From the NCBI RefSeq assembly GCF_016811915.1, contig NZ_CP069127.1, positions 4,067,001 through 4,131,000 on the forward strand: a DNA stretch of 64,000 bases. Reading direction: 5' to 3'. The stretch comes from Brevibacillus choshinensis. GTDB lineage: Bacteria; Bacillota; Bacilli; Brevibacillales; Brevibacillaceae. The translations under genes and the position numbers were made by a program. Every line of letters starts with the position of its first letter. The first letter of the stretch is position 1. The notes under the pieces were generated by a model. The model saw nothing but the letters and a program-made list of their open reading frames with translations, was not told the origin of the DNA and did not search any database. Of this stretch, positions 8,780 to 18,644 are shown in pieces.

Positions 8780-9922
8780 TCATCTCGCTGTAACAGGGAT
8801 TCGGTGGATGCGAGCTTTGTCCCGCAGGCGTCCGCCTTCGTGCCCGCTGCGCATGGCAATGATTTCTGCCAGAATACTGACGGCGATCTCCTCTGCGGAC
8901 TCTGCTCCGATGTCGTGTCCAATCGGGCTAAACAGACGCTCCAACTGGCGGTCGCCAAAAAGACAACCTTCCTCTCCAAGGCCCTCCAGAATGCGGTTGG
9001 CACGCGATCTCGGTCCCAGCAATCCGACGTACGGCGCAGGCGTGGACAGCACGTATTTCAACGCTTCCCGATCCCTCTCCAGATGGTGGTTCATGATGAT
9101 GACATAGGTCCGCTTGTCGATCATTACTTTTTCACGATACTGACTCGGTTCGGTCAATATACGAGTCGCCTGGGGAAATCGATCCACCGTATTGTAAGCG
9201 GGACGCGGGTCGATTACGGTAGTCGGAAATCCTAATGATGCGCTGAGCCTGGCTACGGGAACGGCATCGTGGCCGGCACCGAATATCATGACTGCCGGTG
9301 CCGGAACGGAGATGTCGACGAACAAGTTTACCGTTGTACCGTCCTCCAAGGTGAGGGAGCGGCTTTCGGATTTTGGACTTTGCTCATGGAACAGTTCGCT
9401 CGCCCACGCTGCCACCGTTTGGTTTACCCTCTCGTCTCCGAGGCATCCCGCTGCATATCCATCTTCTGAGAGGAACATCCGGCTTCTGTTCGCTGAATCG
9501 CTGTCTGTTCCGGCTGCAGGTTGCACCGTGCACAAGGCTGCAGCTCTGCCTGTGCGAAGGCTTTCGATCCAGAGCGCAAAGGCAGGCTGCCATTCAGAGA
9601 CTGCCGATACAGGCTCCAGATAGATATCGACCGTTCCCGGACAGCCCAGCCCGAGACCCCAAACCAGATCTTCTCCCAGCTCATATCGTTTGATCAGCGG
9701 CATGTTTTGCTCCATGACGGTCCGCGCCGTTTCAGCAACGTCCGCCTCGAGGCATCCGCCCGAGATCAAGCCGACATGATGGCCGGTTTCATCGACGAAC
9801 ATTTTCGCGCCTTCTCGCCGATAGGCTGAACCCTTGATTTGCACCACCGTCGCAAGTACGCCTTTTTTCCCGGCTTTGCGCGCTTCCACAAGCGCTTGCA
9901 GGACTGCCTCGTTTTCCCTCAT
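8780..9922 (-). CDS. XdhC/CoxI family molybdenum cofactor insertion protein
   Basis: XdhC family protein of 380 residues. The N-terminal domain has VVQIKGSAYRREGAKMFV and GLISGGCLEADV; the C-terminal half is Rossmann-like, with MIFGAGHDAVPVARL and VIDPRPAYN. Family members bind molybdenum cofactor, help its sulfuration and load it into xanthine-dehydrogenase-like enzymes. It lies directly downstream of the FAD subunit gene. The assignment is firm at family level. Confidence 0.9.
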   Translation of the reverse strand: MRENEAVLQALVEARKAGKKGVLATVVQIKGSAYRREGAKMFVDETGHHVGLISGGCLEADVAETARTVMEQNMPLIKRYELGEDLVWGLGLGCPGTVDIYLEPVSAVSEWQPAFALWIESLRTGRAAALCTVQPAAGTDSDSANRSRMFLSEDGYAAGCLGDERVNQTVAAWASELFHEQSPKSESRSLTLEDGTTVNLFVDISVPAPAVMIFGAGHDAVPVARLSASLGFPTTVIDPRPAYNTVDRFPQATRILTEPSQYREKVMIDKRTYVIIMNHHLERDREALKYVLSTPAPYVGLLGPRSRANRILEGLGEEGCLFGDRQLERLFSPIGHDIGAESAEEIAVSILAEIIAMRSGHEGGRLRDKARIHRIPVTAR

Positions 9923-9953
9923 CCCTACACCTCCGTTCGATACAGGCAGCTCA

Positions 9954-10811
9954 TTACAAAAGAATTTGGGTCAACGCTCTCTGGGTATATACCGAAGCGA
10001 GATGGCGCCGGTATTCTTCGGAAGCGAACAGATCGCTGCCAATCTCTCCTTCATTTGCAGCGAGTGCTGAGGCAAGGCGAATCGTATCGGCTGTCGGTAT
10101 CTCTCCCAGCAGCGCTTGCTCGACGGAAGTGGCGCGATAGGCGATGTCGGCGGCTCCATTGATGCCGATCCGCACGAAATCGATCCGGCCATCCTGCCCC
10201 ACTCCTGCAATGGCGCATACGCCGACCACTGCATAGCCCGAAGCCGGGTGCGCGTATTTCAGATAGACACTCTTCGCATGGGCAGGAGGGATCAGGAAGG
10301 AGACGGATGCAAGCACGCTGGTCTCCGGCAAGGCGGTGACAAGCGGCCCGAGAAAGAACCCTTCGGCGTCCAAGGATTCCTTCCCATCTTCCCCTTGCAC
10401 TTCCATGAACGCATCCAGCGCAAGCGCCACACCTGGAAGGTCTGCGGCAGAATCGGCATGGGCAAGATTGCCGCCGACTGTTCCCCGGTTGCGAACCTGC
10501 ATGTCCCCGATGGTCCGGGCCGCTTCTGCCAATACGGGAATGTTTTGCTTGACCAGCTCATCCTGATACAATTGCTTATGTGTGGTCAAAGCTCCCACCA
10601 CCAGTCTGTTTCCTTCCTTGCGAATGCCTCTGAGATCTGTAATTTGGCTGATGTCAATCAGCTTGCCGGGGTTGGTCAAGCGGAATTTCATCAACGGCAC
10701 AAGACTGTGACCGCCCGCAATGAACTTGCCCTCACCGCCGCTCTCCTGCATCAGTCGAATCGCTTCCTCGATGGAGCCTGCCTGTACGTACTCAAACGAG
10801 TTGGGTATCAT
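9954..10811 (-). CDS. Molybdenum hydroxylase FAD-binding subunit (CoxM-like)
   Basis: Medium, FAD-binding subunit of a xanthine dehydrogenase/CODH-type hydroxylase, 285 residues. It has the two flavin motifs GGHSLVPLMKFRL (about 32-44) and TIGDMQVRNRGTVGGNLAHA (about 100). The ATG at 10811 follows GGAGGGAAA and overlaps the large-subunit stop in an ATGA arrangement; an upstream start at 10844 is less likely. It passes electrons from the 2Fe-2S subunit to FAD and on to an external acceptor. Confidence 0.92.
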   Translation of the reverse strand: MIPNSFEYVQAGSIEEAIRLMQESGGEGKFIAGGHSLVPLMKFRLTNPGKLIDISQITDLRGIRKEGNRLVVGALTTHKQLYQDELVKQNIPVLAEAARTIGDMQVRNRGTVGGNLAHADSAADLPGVALALDAFMEVQGEDGKESLDAEGFFLGPLVTALPETSVLASVSFLIPPAHAKSVYLKYAHPASGYAVVGVCAIAGVGQDGRIDFVRIGINGAADIAYRATSVEQALLGEIPTADTIRLASALAANEGEIGSDLFASEEYRRHLASVYTQRALTQILL

Positions 10812-13156
10812 GCGTTTTCCCTCCTGTTTTGCATCGCTCTCCATACTTTTTCCGGTGTGAGAGGCATATCCAAATCCTTGATCCCAAACGGTCGCAAGGC
10901 ATCCATGACCGCATTTACGACTGCTGGCGGCGCCCCCGTGGTTCCCGTTTCCCCCACGCCTTTTGCCCCCAGAGGATTGACCGGCGATGGCGTCTCGATA
11001 AAGTGGGACTCGATCGTCGGGAAGAAACGTGCTTTCGGCATGGTGTAATCCATGAATGTCCCTGACAGCAGCTGACCATTTTCACTGTAGACGGCACCTT
11101 CCCACAGCGCTTGGCCGATCCCCTGAACAATCCCGCCATGCACCTGGCCCTCCGCCAGCATCGGATTGATCACGCGGCCGATATCATCCACGGCAACATA
11201 GCGTTTCAGCTCGATTTCCCCCGTTTGCGGATCCACTTCCACCACGCAGATATGAGCGCCGAACGGATAAACGAAATTCGGTGGGTCAAAGAACGATTGC
11301 CCTTCCAAGCTAGGCTCTACGCCATCCGGCAAATTCCAGGCAAAGTTGGCTGATTTGGCAATTTCTCTGAAGGAACGCTTTCGCTCCGGAGCTCCCTTGA
11401 CGGCAAAAATACCTTCTGAAAATTCCAACTCTTCTACGGACGTTTCCAGTTCGTGTGCGGCAATCTTCTTCGCCTTTTCGATCACCCGATCCGTCGCGAT
11501 GGAAACCGCTGCGCCGCCTACCGCTGTATTTCGCGAGCCGTACGTGCCCCAGCCCATGGAGACGCTCCGGGTATCTCCGGAAATCAGCTCGATATCATCA
11601 ATGGAAATGCCTAATTTTTCCGCGACGACTTGCGCAAACGTCGTGGCTGTTCCCTGGCCATGTGGAGATGTTCCCGTAAAAACGGCGACTTTACCGCTCG
11701 GATGGACGCGCACGGTGCTGTTTTCCCAGACTCCGCCTTGGAATCCGATGGCTCCCGCAACTTTTGATGGACCAAATCCGCACAGCTCCACATAGGTAGA
11801 AATACCGATCCCGAGCAGCTTCCCTTGCTCACGCATTTTCTCCTGTTCTTTTCGCAGGGCAGGGTAGCCTGCAATGTCCAGCGCGCGATCCAGCGTATCT
11901 TGGTAATTGCCGCTGTCGTAGCTGACGCCCATGGCGGTGCTATAAGGGAACGCTTCCTTTGGGATCAGATTTTTCTGCCTGAGCTCTACCGGATCCATCC
12001 CGATCTCCTGGGCGAACAGATCCACGATGCGCTCGATCTGGAAGGCTGCTTCCGGTTTGCCTGCACCGCGGTAGGCGTCTGTCGGAGTCGTATTGGTGTA
12101 GACGCCGTAGGTAACCACTTCAGCCTTGGGGATGGTGTAAGCTCCTGTCACCATCAAGCCAAAGTCGATGGTCGGGCAACCAGCTCCAAACGTGGACAGG
12201 TATGCGCCCAGGTTTGCGGTATTTTTGACGCGCAGGGCCGTGAAAGTCCCGTCTCGCTTTCCAGCCAGCTCAACTTCGATCACTTCATCACGCGCATGCG
12301 TAGTGGCCATGAAATGCTCTTTGCGTTCCTCGATCCATTTCACCGGCCTCTTCAGATCGCGTGCCGCGTGCCCGATCACTGCCTCTTCATTGTAGGTGGC
12401 GATCTTTGATCCAAATCCGCCGCCGACATCGGGAGCGACAATTTGCAGCTTGGATTCCGAGATATCCAGTACGTCCGCATACACCATCCGATGGATATGC
12501 GGATTTTGCGAAGTACACCAAATGGTCAACTCGCCGCTTCCCGGGTTGTACTGGGCGACTGCTCCCCGCGTTTCGATCGGATTGGGAATCACGCGTTGGT
12601 TGTATAACCGCTGACGGACGACGACTTCGGCATTTTGAAATTCTTCGTCCGGAATCTCTCCCGCTTTCCACAGCAAAGCCAGGTTGTTCTCGACGTCATC
12701 ATGAACGAGCGGCGCTTCAGGGAGAAGGGCTGCTTCCTGGTGGACAACCGCCTGCAGATCTTCGTAGTCGACTTCGATCAAATCCAGGGCATCACGGGCA
12801 ATATACCGGTTTTCCGCTACGACCAGCGCGACGCATTCACCGGCGTAGCGGGTCTTGTCGACAGCGAGCGTGCTGCGGTCCTTTGGCTTCAGGTCAGCAC
12901 CGGGCAAGAACCACATGGCGGGTACCGCTTTCACTTTTCCCACGAGATCGTTTCCCGTATAGACAGCCGCCACTCCGGGAAGCTCCAGTGCTTTGGATGC
13001 GTCTATTTTCAAAATTCGCGCATGCGCATGCGGGCTGCGCAAGAATGCACCGTACAGCATCCCCGGAAGTTTGATATCATCCGTAAAATGGCCGTTCCCG
13101 GTAATGAGCTTCGGGTCTTCCTTTCGTTTCTGCGGGGTTCCAATCAGCTTTGCCAT
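10808..13156 (-). CDS. Molybdenum hydroxylase large (molybdopterin-binding) subunit, CoxL form II-like
   Basis: Molybdopterin-binding catalytic subunit of 782 residues. The active-site loop near residue 365 reads AYRGAGKPEA, the AYRGAG pattern of form II CoxL-like and xanthine-dehydrogenase-like enzymes and not the AYxCSFR of true CO dehydrogenases. VGGGFGSK (near 250) and GVGETGTTGAPPAV, with the catalytic glutamate of GVGE (near 740), are intact. It therefore most likely hydroxylates a carbon next to nitrogen in a heterocycle or an aldehyde-like substrate, not CO. It is the second of the three subunits in the operon. Confidence 0.92.
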   Translation of the reverse strand: MAKLIGTPQKRKEDPKLITGNGHFTDDIKLPGMLYGAFLRSPHAHARILKIDASKALELPGVAAVYTGNDLVGKVKAVPAMWFLPGADLKPKDRSTLAVDKTRYAGECVALVVAENRYIARDALDLIEVDYEDLQAVVHQEAALLPEAPLVHDDVENNLALLWKAGEIPDEEFQNAEVVVRQRLYNQRVIPNPIETRGAVAQYNPGSGELTIWCTSQNPHIHRMVYADVLDISESKLQIVAPDVGGGFGSKIATYNEEAVIGHAARDLKRPVKWIEERKEHFMATTHARDEVIEVELAGKRDGTFTALRVKNTANLGAYLSTFGAGCPTIDFGLMVTGAYTIPKAEVVTYGVYTNTTPTDAYRGAGKPEAAFQIERIVDLFAQEIGMDPVELRQKNLIPKEAFPYSTAMGVSYDSGNYQDTLDRALDIAGYPALRKEQEKMREQGKLLGIGISTYVELCGFGPSKVAGAIGFQGGVWENSTVRVHPSGKVAVFTGTSPHGQGTATTFAQVVAEKLGISIDDIELISGDTRSVSMGWGTYGSRNTAVGGAAVSIATDRVIEKAKKIAAHELETSVEELEFSEGIFAVKGAPERKRSFREIAKSANFAWNLPDGVEPSLEGQSFFDPPNFVYPFGAHICVVEVDPQTGEIELKRYVAVDDIGRVINPMLAEGQVHGGIVQGIGQALWEGAVYSENGQLLSGTFMDYTMPKARFFPTIESHFIETPSPVNPLGAKGVGETGTTGAPPAVVNAVMDALRPFGIKDLDMPLTPEKVWRAMQNRRENA

Positions 13157-13158
13157 CG

Positions 13159-13680
13159 TCAGCGTCCCTCCCCTGCACTGGTAATCGTTTCTTTCGACTG
13201 GTTGGCTTCAGCGATCAGCTTGGCGGCATGCTGCACGGCGCTGACGATAAATTGGTAGCCGGTACAGCGGCAGATGACTCCTTCGAGCGCATCCCGAATC
13301 TCCTCCTCGGATGGATCCGGATTCTCCTTTAATAGGCCAACCATCGAAATCATCACACCGGGTGTGCAAAAGCCGCATTGCAATCCGTGCTTCTCCCAGA
13401 ATCCTTGCTGGATCGGATGCAGCTGCTCCATGTCTCCGAGCCCTTCGACCGTGGTGACATGTGCACCGTCCGCTTGTACGGCAAGGACCGTACAGGATTT
13501 GACCACTTCTCCGTTCAGCATCACCGTACAGGCACCGCACTGGCTTGTGTCGCAACCGATATGCGTCCCAGTCAGGTTGAGGTCTTCGCGCAAGAAGTGA
13601 GCCAGCAGCAGGCGCGGCTCCACTTCCGCCTGTTTTTGGACTCCGTTAACCGAAAGCGCAATCTTCTTTGTGAATGTCAT
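13159..13680 (-). CDS. Molybdenum hydroxylase 2Fe-2S subunit (CoxS-like)
   Basis: Small iron-sulfur subunit of 173 residues. The plant-type cluster cysteines are in GCDTSQCGACTVMLNG and SCTVL; the second cluster lies in LQCGFCTPGVM and VICRCTGYQ. The ATG at 13680 follows AAGGGGGTG. It stops 2 bases before the large subunit. The subunit relays electrons from the molybdenum centre to FAD. Confidence 0.93.
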   Translation of the reverse strand: MTFTKKIALSVNGVQKQAEVEPRLLLAHFLREDLNLTGTHIGCDTSQCGACTVMLNGEVVKSCTVLAVQADGAHVTTVEGLGDMEQLHPIQQGFWEKHGLQCGFCTPGVMISMVGLLKENPDPSEEEIRDALEGVICRCTGYQFIVSAVQHAAKLIAEANQSKETITSAGEGR

Positions 13681-13705
13681 CACAGAGCACCCCCTTGTTT
13701 CGTTT

Positions 13706-14170
13706 TCATTCCGAATGTGATGCCAGCTGCTTCATTTCTTTGTCCACCGCTTTGAAAAATTGACCCAACACCATTTTGGCGACGCCGCCCATGACACGCT
13801 GACCGACGGATGCCAAAACACCGGTGACCTGGACTTCTGTGGAACAGGTGAGTTGGGTTCCCTGATCAACCTCGTCCAGCCGCATGTCGGCAACGGCGTC
13901 AATCTCTCCCGGCAGCCCCTTCCCGCGGACCAGCAAGCGGTAGAAGGACGGCTCTACCTGGTCCACCTGTTGAACCTGTCCTGCAAACACCCCTTTCACC
14001 GGTCCCACGCTCACGCCCATTTCCGCGTGATAGACCCCATCCTCCATTTTTGAAAAGGATTTACATCCTGGAATGGACTTCTTCAAGACTTCTTCGTCTT
14101 GAATCAGCTTCCACACGATGTCTCTTGGAATGTCAAAGGTGTATGTATGCTCTAGCTTCAAGTCTTTCAT
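13706..14170 (-). CDS. CoxG-like SRPBCC family protein
   Basis: A CO dehydrogenase subunit G-like protein of 154 residues, starting MKDLKLEHTYTFDIPRD. SRPBCC motifs include DIVWKLIQDEEVLKKSIPG and a C-terminal GQRVMGGVAKMVLGQFF helix. The start at 14170 has AGGGGGGA directly upstream. An apparent earlier start at 14236 must be wrong, because that extension is encoded by the sigma-54 promoter itself. CoxG proteins help recruit or mature molybdenum hydroxylases at the membrane. It is the first gene of the operon. Confidence 0.9.
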   Translation of the reverse strand: MKDLKLEHTYTFDIPRDIVWKLIQDEEVLKKSIPGCKSFSKMEDGVYHAEMGVSVGPVKGVFAGQVQQVDQVEPSFYRLLVRGKGLPGEIDAVADMRLDEVDQGTQLTCSTEVQVTGVLASVGQRVMGGVAKMVLGQFFKAVDKEMKQLASHSE

Positions 14171-14220
14171 TCCCCCCTGTTTGTTCACATGTTGGTTCCG
14201 ACGTGTTGCTTTGAAAGGGA

Positions 14221-14235
14221 GCAACTTTCGTGCCA
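14221..14235 (-). promoter_or_regulatory. Sigma-54 (-24/-12) promoter
   Basis: Minus-strand TGGCAC, five bases (GAAAG), then TTGC: an exact match to the sigma-54 consensus with correct spacing of the invariant GG and GC. It lies about 50 bases before the first operon gene at 14170. The operon should need sigma-54 and an enhancer-binding activator; such an activator is encoded at 1646-3718. Confidence 0.92.
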
Positions 14236-14275
14236 TTCGGTTTTCATTGAGTTTGGGGTGTTCATGAGCGGAGTT

Positions 14276-14312
14276 CTTTCATTTTTGAAAGATTGGATTT
14301 CAGAAATGAAAG
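14276..14312. promoter_or_regulatory. Candidate enhancer (UAS): two palindromes of the form TTTCA-N4-TGAAA
   Basis: CTTTCA-N4-TGAAAG at 14276-14291 and TTTCA-N4-TGAAA (plus a further G) at 14298-14312. Their centres are about 21 bases apart, two helical turns, and 55-80 bases upstream of the -24/-12 element. The spacing and placement fit binding sites for the Fis-type HTH of the neighbouring activator. Confidence 0.7.
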
Positions 14313-14352
14313 GGGGGTGCCGACCGTACTCTTCATCGAAACAAAAAGAAAA

Positions 14353-14379
14353 AGCAGCCCTGATCACTCAGTAGCTGCT
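14353..14379 (-). terminator. Terminator downstream of katG
   Basis: AGCAGC/GCTGCT stem followed on the minus strand by a T-rich tract (TTTTCTTTTTG). It ends katG transcription and insulates the sigma-54 regulatory region. Confidence 0.75.
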
Positions 14380-14411
14380 AACACGTAATTCAAATGCCAT
14401 GCCCCAGTAGC

Positions 14412-16613
<2,202 letters not shown>

Positions 16614-16620
16614 TTAAATT

Positions 16621-16641
16621 AAGTATTAGATAATAATACTT
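16621..16641. promoter_or_regulatory. Perfect 8-5-8 inverted repeat upstream of katG (candidate operator)
   Basis: AAGTATTA, five bases, TAATACTT, centred about 35 bases before the katG start. Position and symmetry suggest an operator. Peroxide regulators such as PerR often control katG in Bacillota, but the match to the PerR box is poor, so the binding protein is not assigned. Confidence 0.55.
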
Positions 16642-17567
16642 CTAATTAATTTATATAGTAATTGAGAACAGAAATCAACAACTATTTGGTTCTTTTCTTT
16701 TCATTTTCGCTATTTTCGTAAGGATGTGAGGGTGGACAGTGGTTGGGATGATATTAATGGGCGAGTAATATTCGACGTTTTTGGTGGTCTATCGGTGCGG
16801 AAATCATCATGGTAAATGTAGCGGCGATCATGACTTGAACTACTAGATTATGACCTCCCTCCCAAGTGGAGAAGGGAATCGCTGCGGGCTGGGGCTGTGA
16901 AAGGCTAAGAACGAAAAGAACGGCAGGACACGATGAAATATATGAAATAACTCATCCATTTACAGAGTTTATGCTCATCCTAACGTATGCAAGGGTCGTC
17001 TAGATTATGATCTTGTCACCATTTCGTTTGCCTGTTTTCCGGGCGTAATGATTTTTATCGACTAAGCCGGGGACTGGTCCTCCCCTTGTCCTTCGCCGAG
17101 GAAGGCAGGCAAGTGATACCCTCTGTGATACCCTCTTGATTTGGAAAGGGACGGGGGCTTATCCTGAATTTTAATGGGGACTAGTAGAGGTACAGAGCCT
17201 CCACTTGTAGATTCGTCCAATCGATGAGCGCTGAAATAGATTTGACGTTGGAAAGGAATTTGAGAGGATGTTGGTCAAGATGCGGTAGGTCACCGGTCTG
17301 AAGATGTAGGTGCTTTGGAGGATTTTGATTTTGTCATCCTTCATAGGAGTCGACTAGCAAGTCGTATCTTTCTCTCCTGATTCAGGCACGAGAATGCGAG
17401 AAATGGCAGCATTTACACTCACTTACAACTCTATTTATTTGCACACGGACAATCGGTTCGTTCCGTGTGACCACTTCATTGCATAATTGCAGTCGCTTTG
17501 GCGCCCGCACTATCAAATCCGTAGCGGCCATCTTCCAGATTCGTTCAAATAACATAAAACACGATAA
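16642..17567. other. Noncoding stretch without recognisable gene
   Basis: Nearly 1 kb of mixed composition with no supported reading frame. It contains the 11-base direct repeat CTAGATTATGA (16843-16853 and 17000-17010), a tandem GTGATACCCTCT pair near 17113 and several GC-rich inverted segments. It could be a remnant of an insertion element, but no transposase or clear ends are visible. Confidence 0.4.
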
Positions 17568-17585
17568 CCACGTGATTTCACGTGG
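17568..17585. terminator. Hairpin downstream of the GNAT gene
   Basis: CCACGTG, ATTT, CACGTGG: a perfect 7-base-pair stem 33 bases beyond the GNAT stop. The T tract on the minus strand is weak, so this is a possible terminator only. Confidence 0.4.
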
Positions 17586-17618
17586 CCTTTTAGCGAAGCT
17601 CTGTTTGCTGGTGTCATT

Positions 17619-18104
17619 TTACGAGAGTTGCTTTCCCAAAACATCAACCATATTTTTATGTTCATCCATCTGGCTATTTATTTTCACGAACCCATTTTTG
17701 CTCCAGAAAGAGGCACCCCGATCGTTTCCATTTTGAACCAAGAGTCTCACACGGTTAATGGATTGTTCTAGTAGAATTTGCTCAAATAATCCCCATGCCT
17801 TTGTCCCCACGCCTCCCCCTTCATCATTTTTATGAATGGCAAACAAGCCGATCCAGGTATGTTTGACATGCTGACTCTCAGGAAGATAAGTGATGATTCC
17901 TATGCACTCATCATCCTGTTTTATGTGCAGCGTCTTTTCACCCATTTTCAAGTTTTCAGAGGTCTCTGTCATGATACCTTCATCAGTTAAAAACTCCTTG
18001 CCAACGACGACTAGATTATACGAAGGATGAGAGTTCAAAATGGATTTGTGGATTTGAACATTCTCCTGCGAAATAGGATCGTTCACCGTTTCTAAGTAGA
18101 TCAT
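17619..18104 (-). CDS. GNAT family N-acetyltransferase
   Basis: GNAT-fold acetyltransferase of 161 residues. The acetyl-CoA binding region reads IGLFAIHKNDEGGGVGTKAWGLF (a degenerate R/QxxGxG loop), followed by INRVRLLVQNGNDRGASFW and NGFVKI, typical of the C-terminal GNAT half. It transfers an acetyl group from acetyl-CoA; the acceptor is unknown. It is a single gene with an inverted repeat in its promoter. It is the last gene before the island boundary. Confidence 0.85.
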   Translation of the reverse strand: MIYLETVNDPISQENVQIHKSILNSHPSYNLVVVGKEFLTDEGIMTETSENLKMGEKTLHIKQDDECIGIITYLPESQHVKHTWIGLFAIHKNDEGGGVGTKAWGLFEQILLEQSINRVRLLVQNGNDRGASFWSKNGFVKINSQMDEHKNMVDVLGKQLS

Positions 18105-18121
18105 ACTTGCCTCCTAATGTG

Positions 18122-18139
18122 ATTAGATGATTGTCTAAT
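18122..18139. promoter_or_regulatory. Inverted repeat in the GNAT promoter region
   Basis: ATTAGA, six bases, TCTAAT, about 18 bases before the GNAT start. The size and symmetry resemble MarR- or TetR-type operators. No regulator gene is adjacent. Confidence 0.45.
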
Positions 18140-18301
18140 TAGATTATAATCAAAAGTCCTTTTTCTTGCAATTTTTTGTTATGAAAAGAGTTAACCGGAG
18201 GATGGGCGAAAAATTCAGGTCGATAATATGGCAGTTATGACAGGTATGCGGACAGTTCTAAAATGAATGACTGGAAAACCTTTAACAGCAAACAACAAAT
18301 A

Positions 18302-18380
18302 AACCCTTGATTTCTCAAGGGTTTTAACTTTTATATATGGTGATCCGGACTGGGTTCGAACCAGCGCCCCCCTGTCAAGA
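18302..18380 (-). repeat. tRNA 3'-half plus terminator, left copy (attachment-site remnant)
   Basis: On the minus strand this is the 3' part of a tRNA, probably Val(GAC): anticodon loop, variable region, T-arm with GGTTCGAACC, acceptor strand and CCA at 18338-18340. A perfect terminator hairpin follows (AACCCTTGA, TTTC, TCAAGGGTT). The 5' half of the tRNA is absent. The copy at 21261-21344 is nearly identical; this one lacks about four bases near the anticodon stem. It marks the left edge of the island. Confidence 0.75.
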
Positions 18381-18644
18381 GTGGGCTGTCGTAAAATCCA
18401 AGAAAACTATAATTAGATACTATCTCCTTATTGAAACCTCATGGTGAAGTATTTTCTATAATTCTAAAATATTCTCAGATACCACTGATAATAAATTTGG
18501 TACCACTTTGGCACCAATAGTAAGCCCTCTAACGCTAGTTGCGATCCTGTTGTTGTTTACTTACAGTGAAAACAAATAATTGTTGTGTCCTAATGAATGG
18601 TGTTTGCTCAACCAAGTCCGCCAAAAAAGAAATGGTTACTTACT

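Noticed and set aside
10808-13156. True carbon monoxide dehydrogenase large subunit
   Set aside because: The active-site loop is AYRGAGK and not AYxCSFR, so CO oxidation is not supported.
14171-14236. N-terminal extension of the CoxG-like protein (MARKLLPFK...)
   Set aside because: It has no ribosome binding site and its codons are the sigma-54 promoter; the ATG at 14170 follows AGGGGGGA.
16621-16641. PerR box assignment for the katG palindrome
   Set aside because: The arm length and spacer do not fit TTATAATNATTATAA; only a general operator call is justified.
18338-18380. Complete tRNA gene on the minus strand
   Set aside because: Only the 3' half is present in both copies; the D-arm and 5' acceptor strand are missing.
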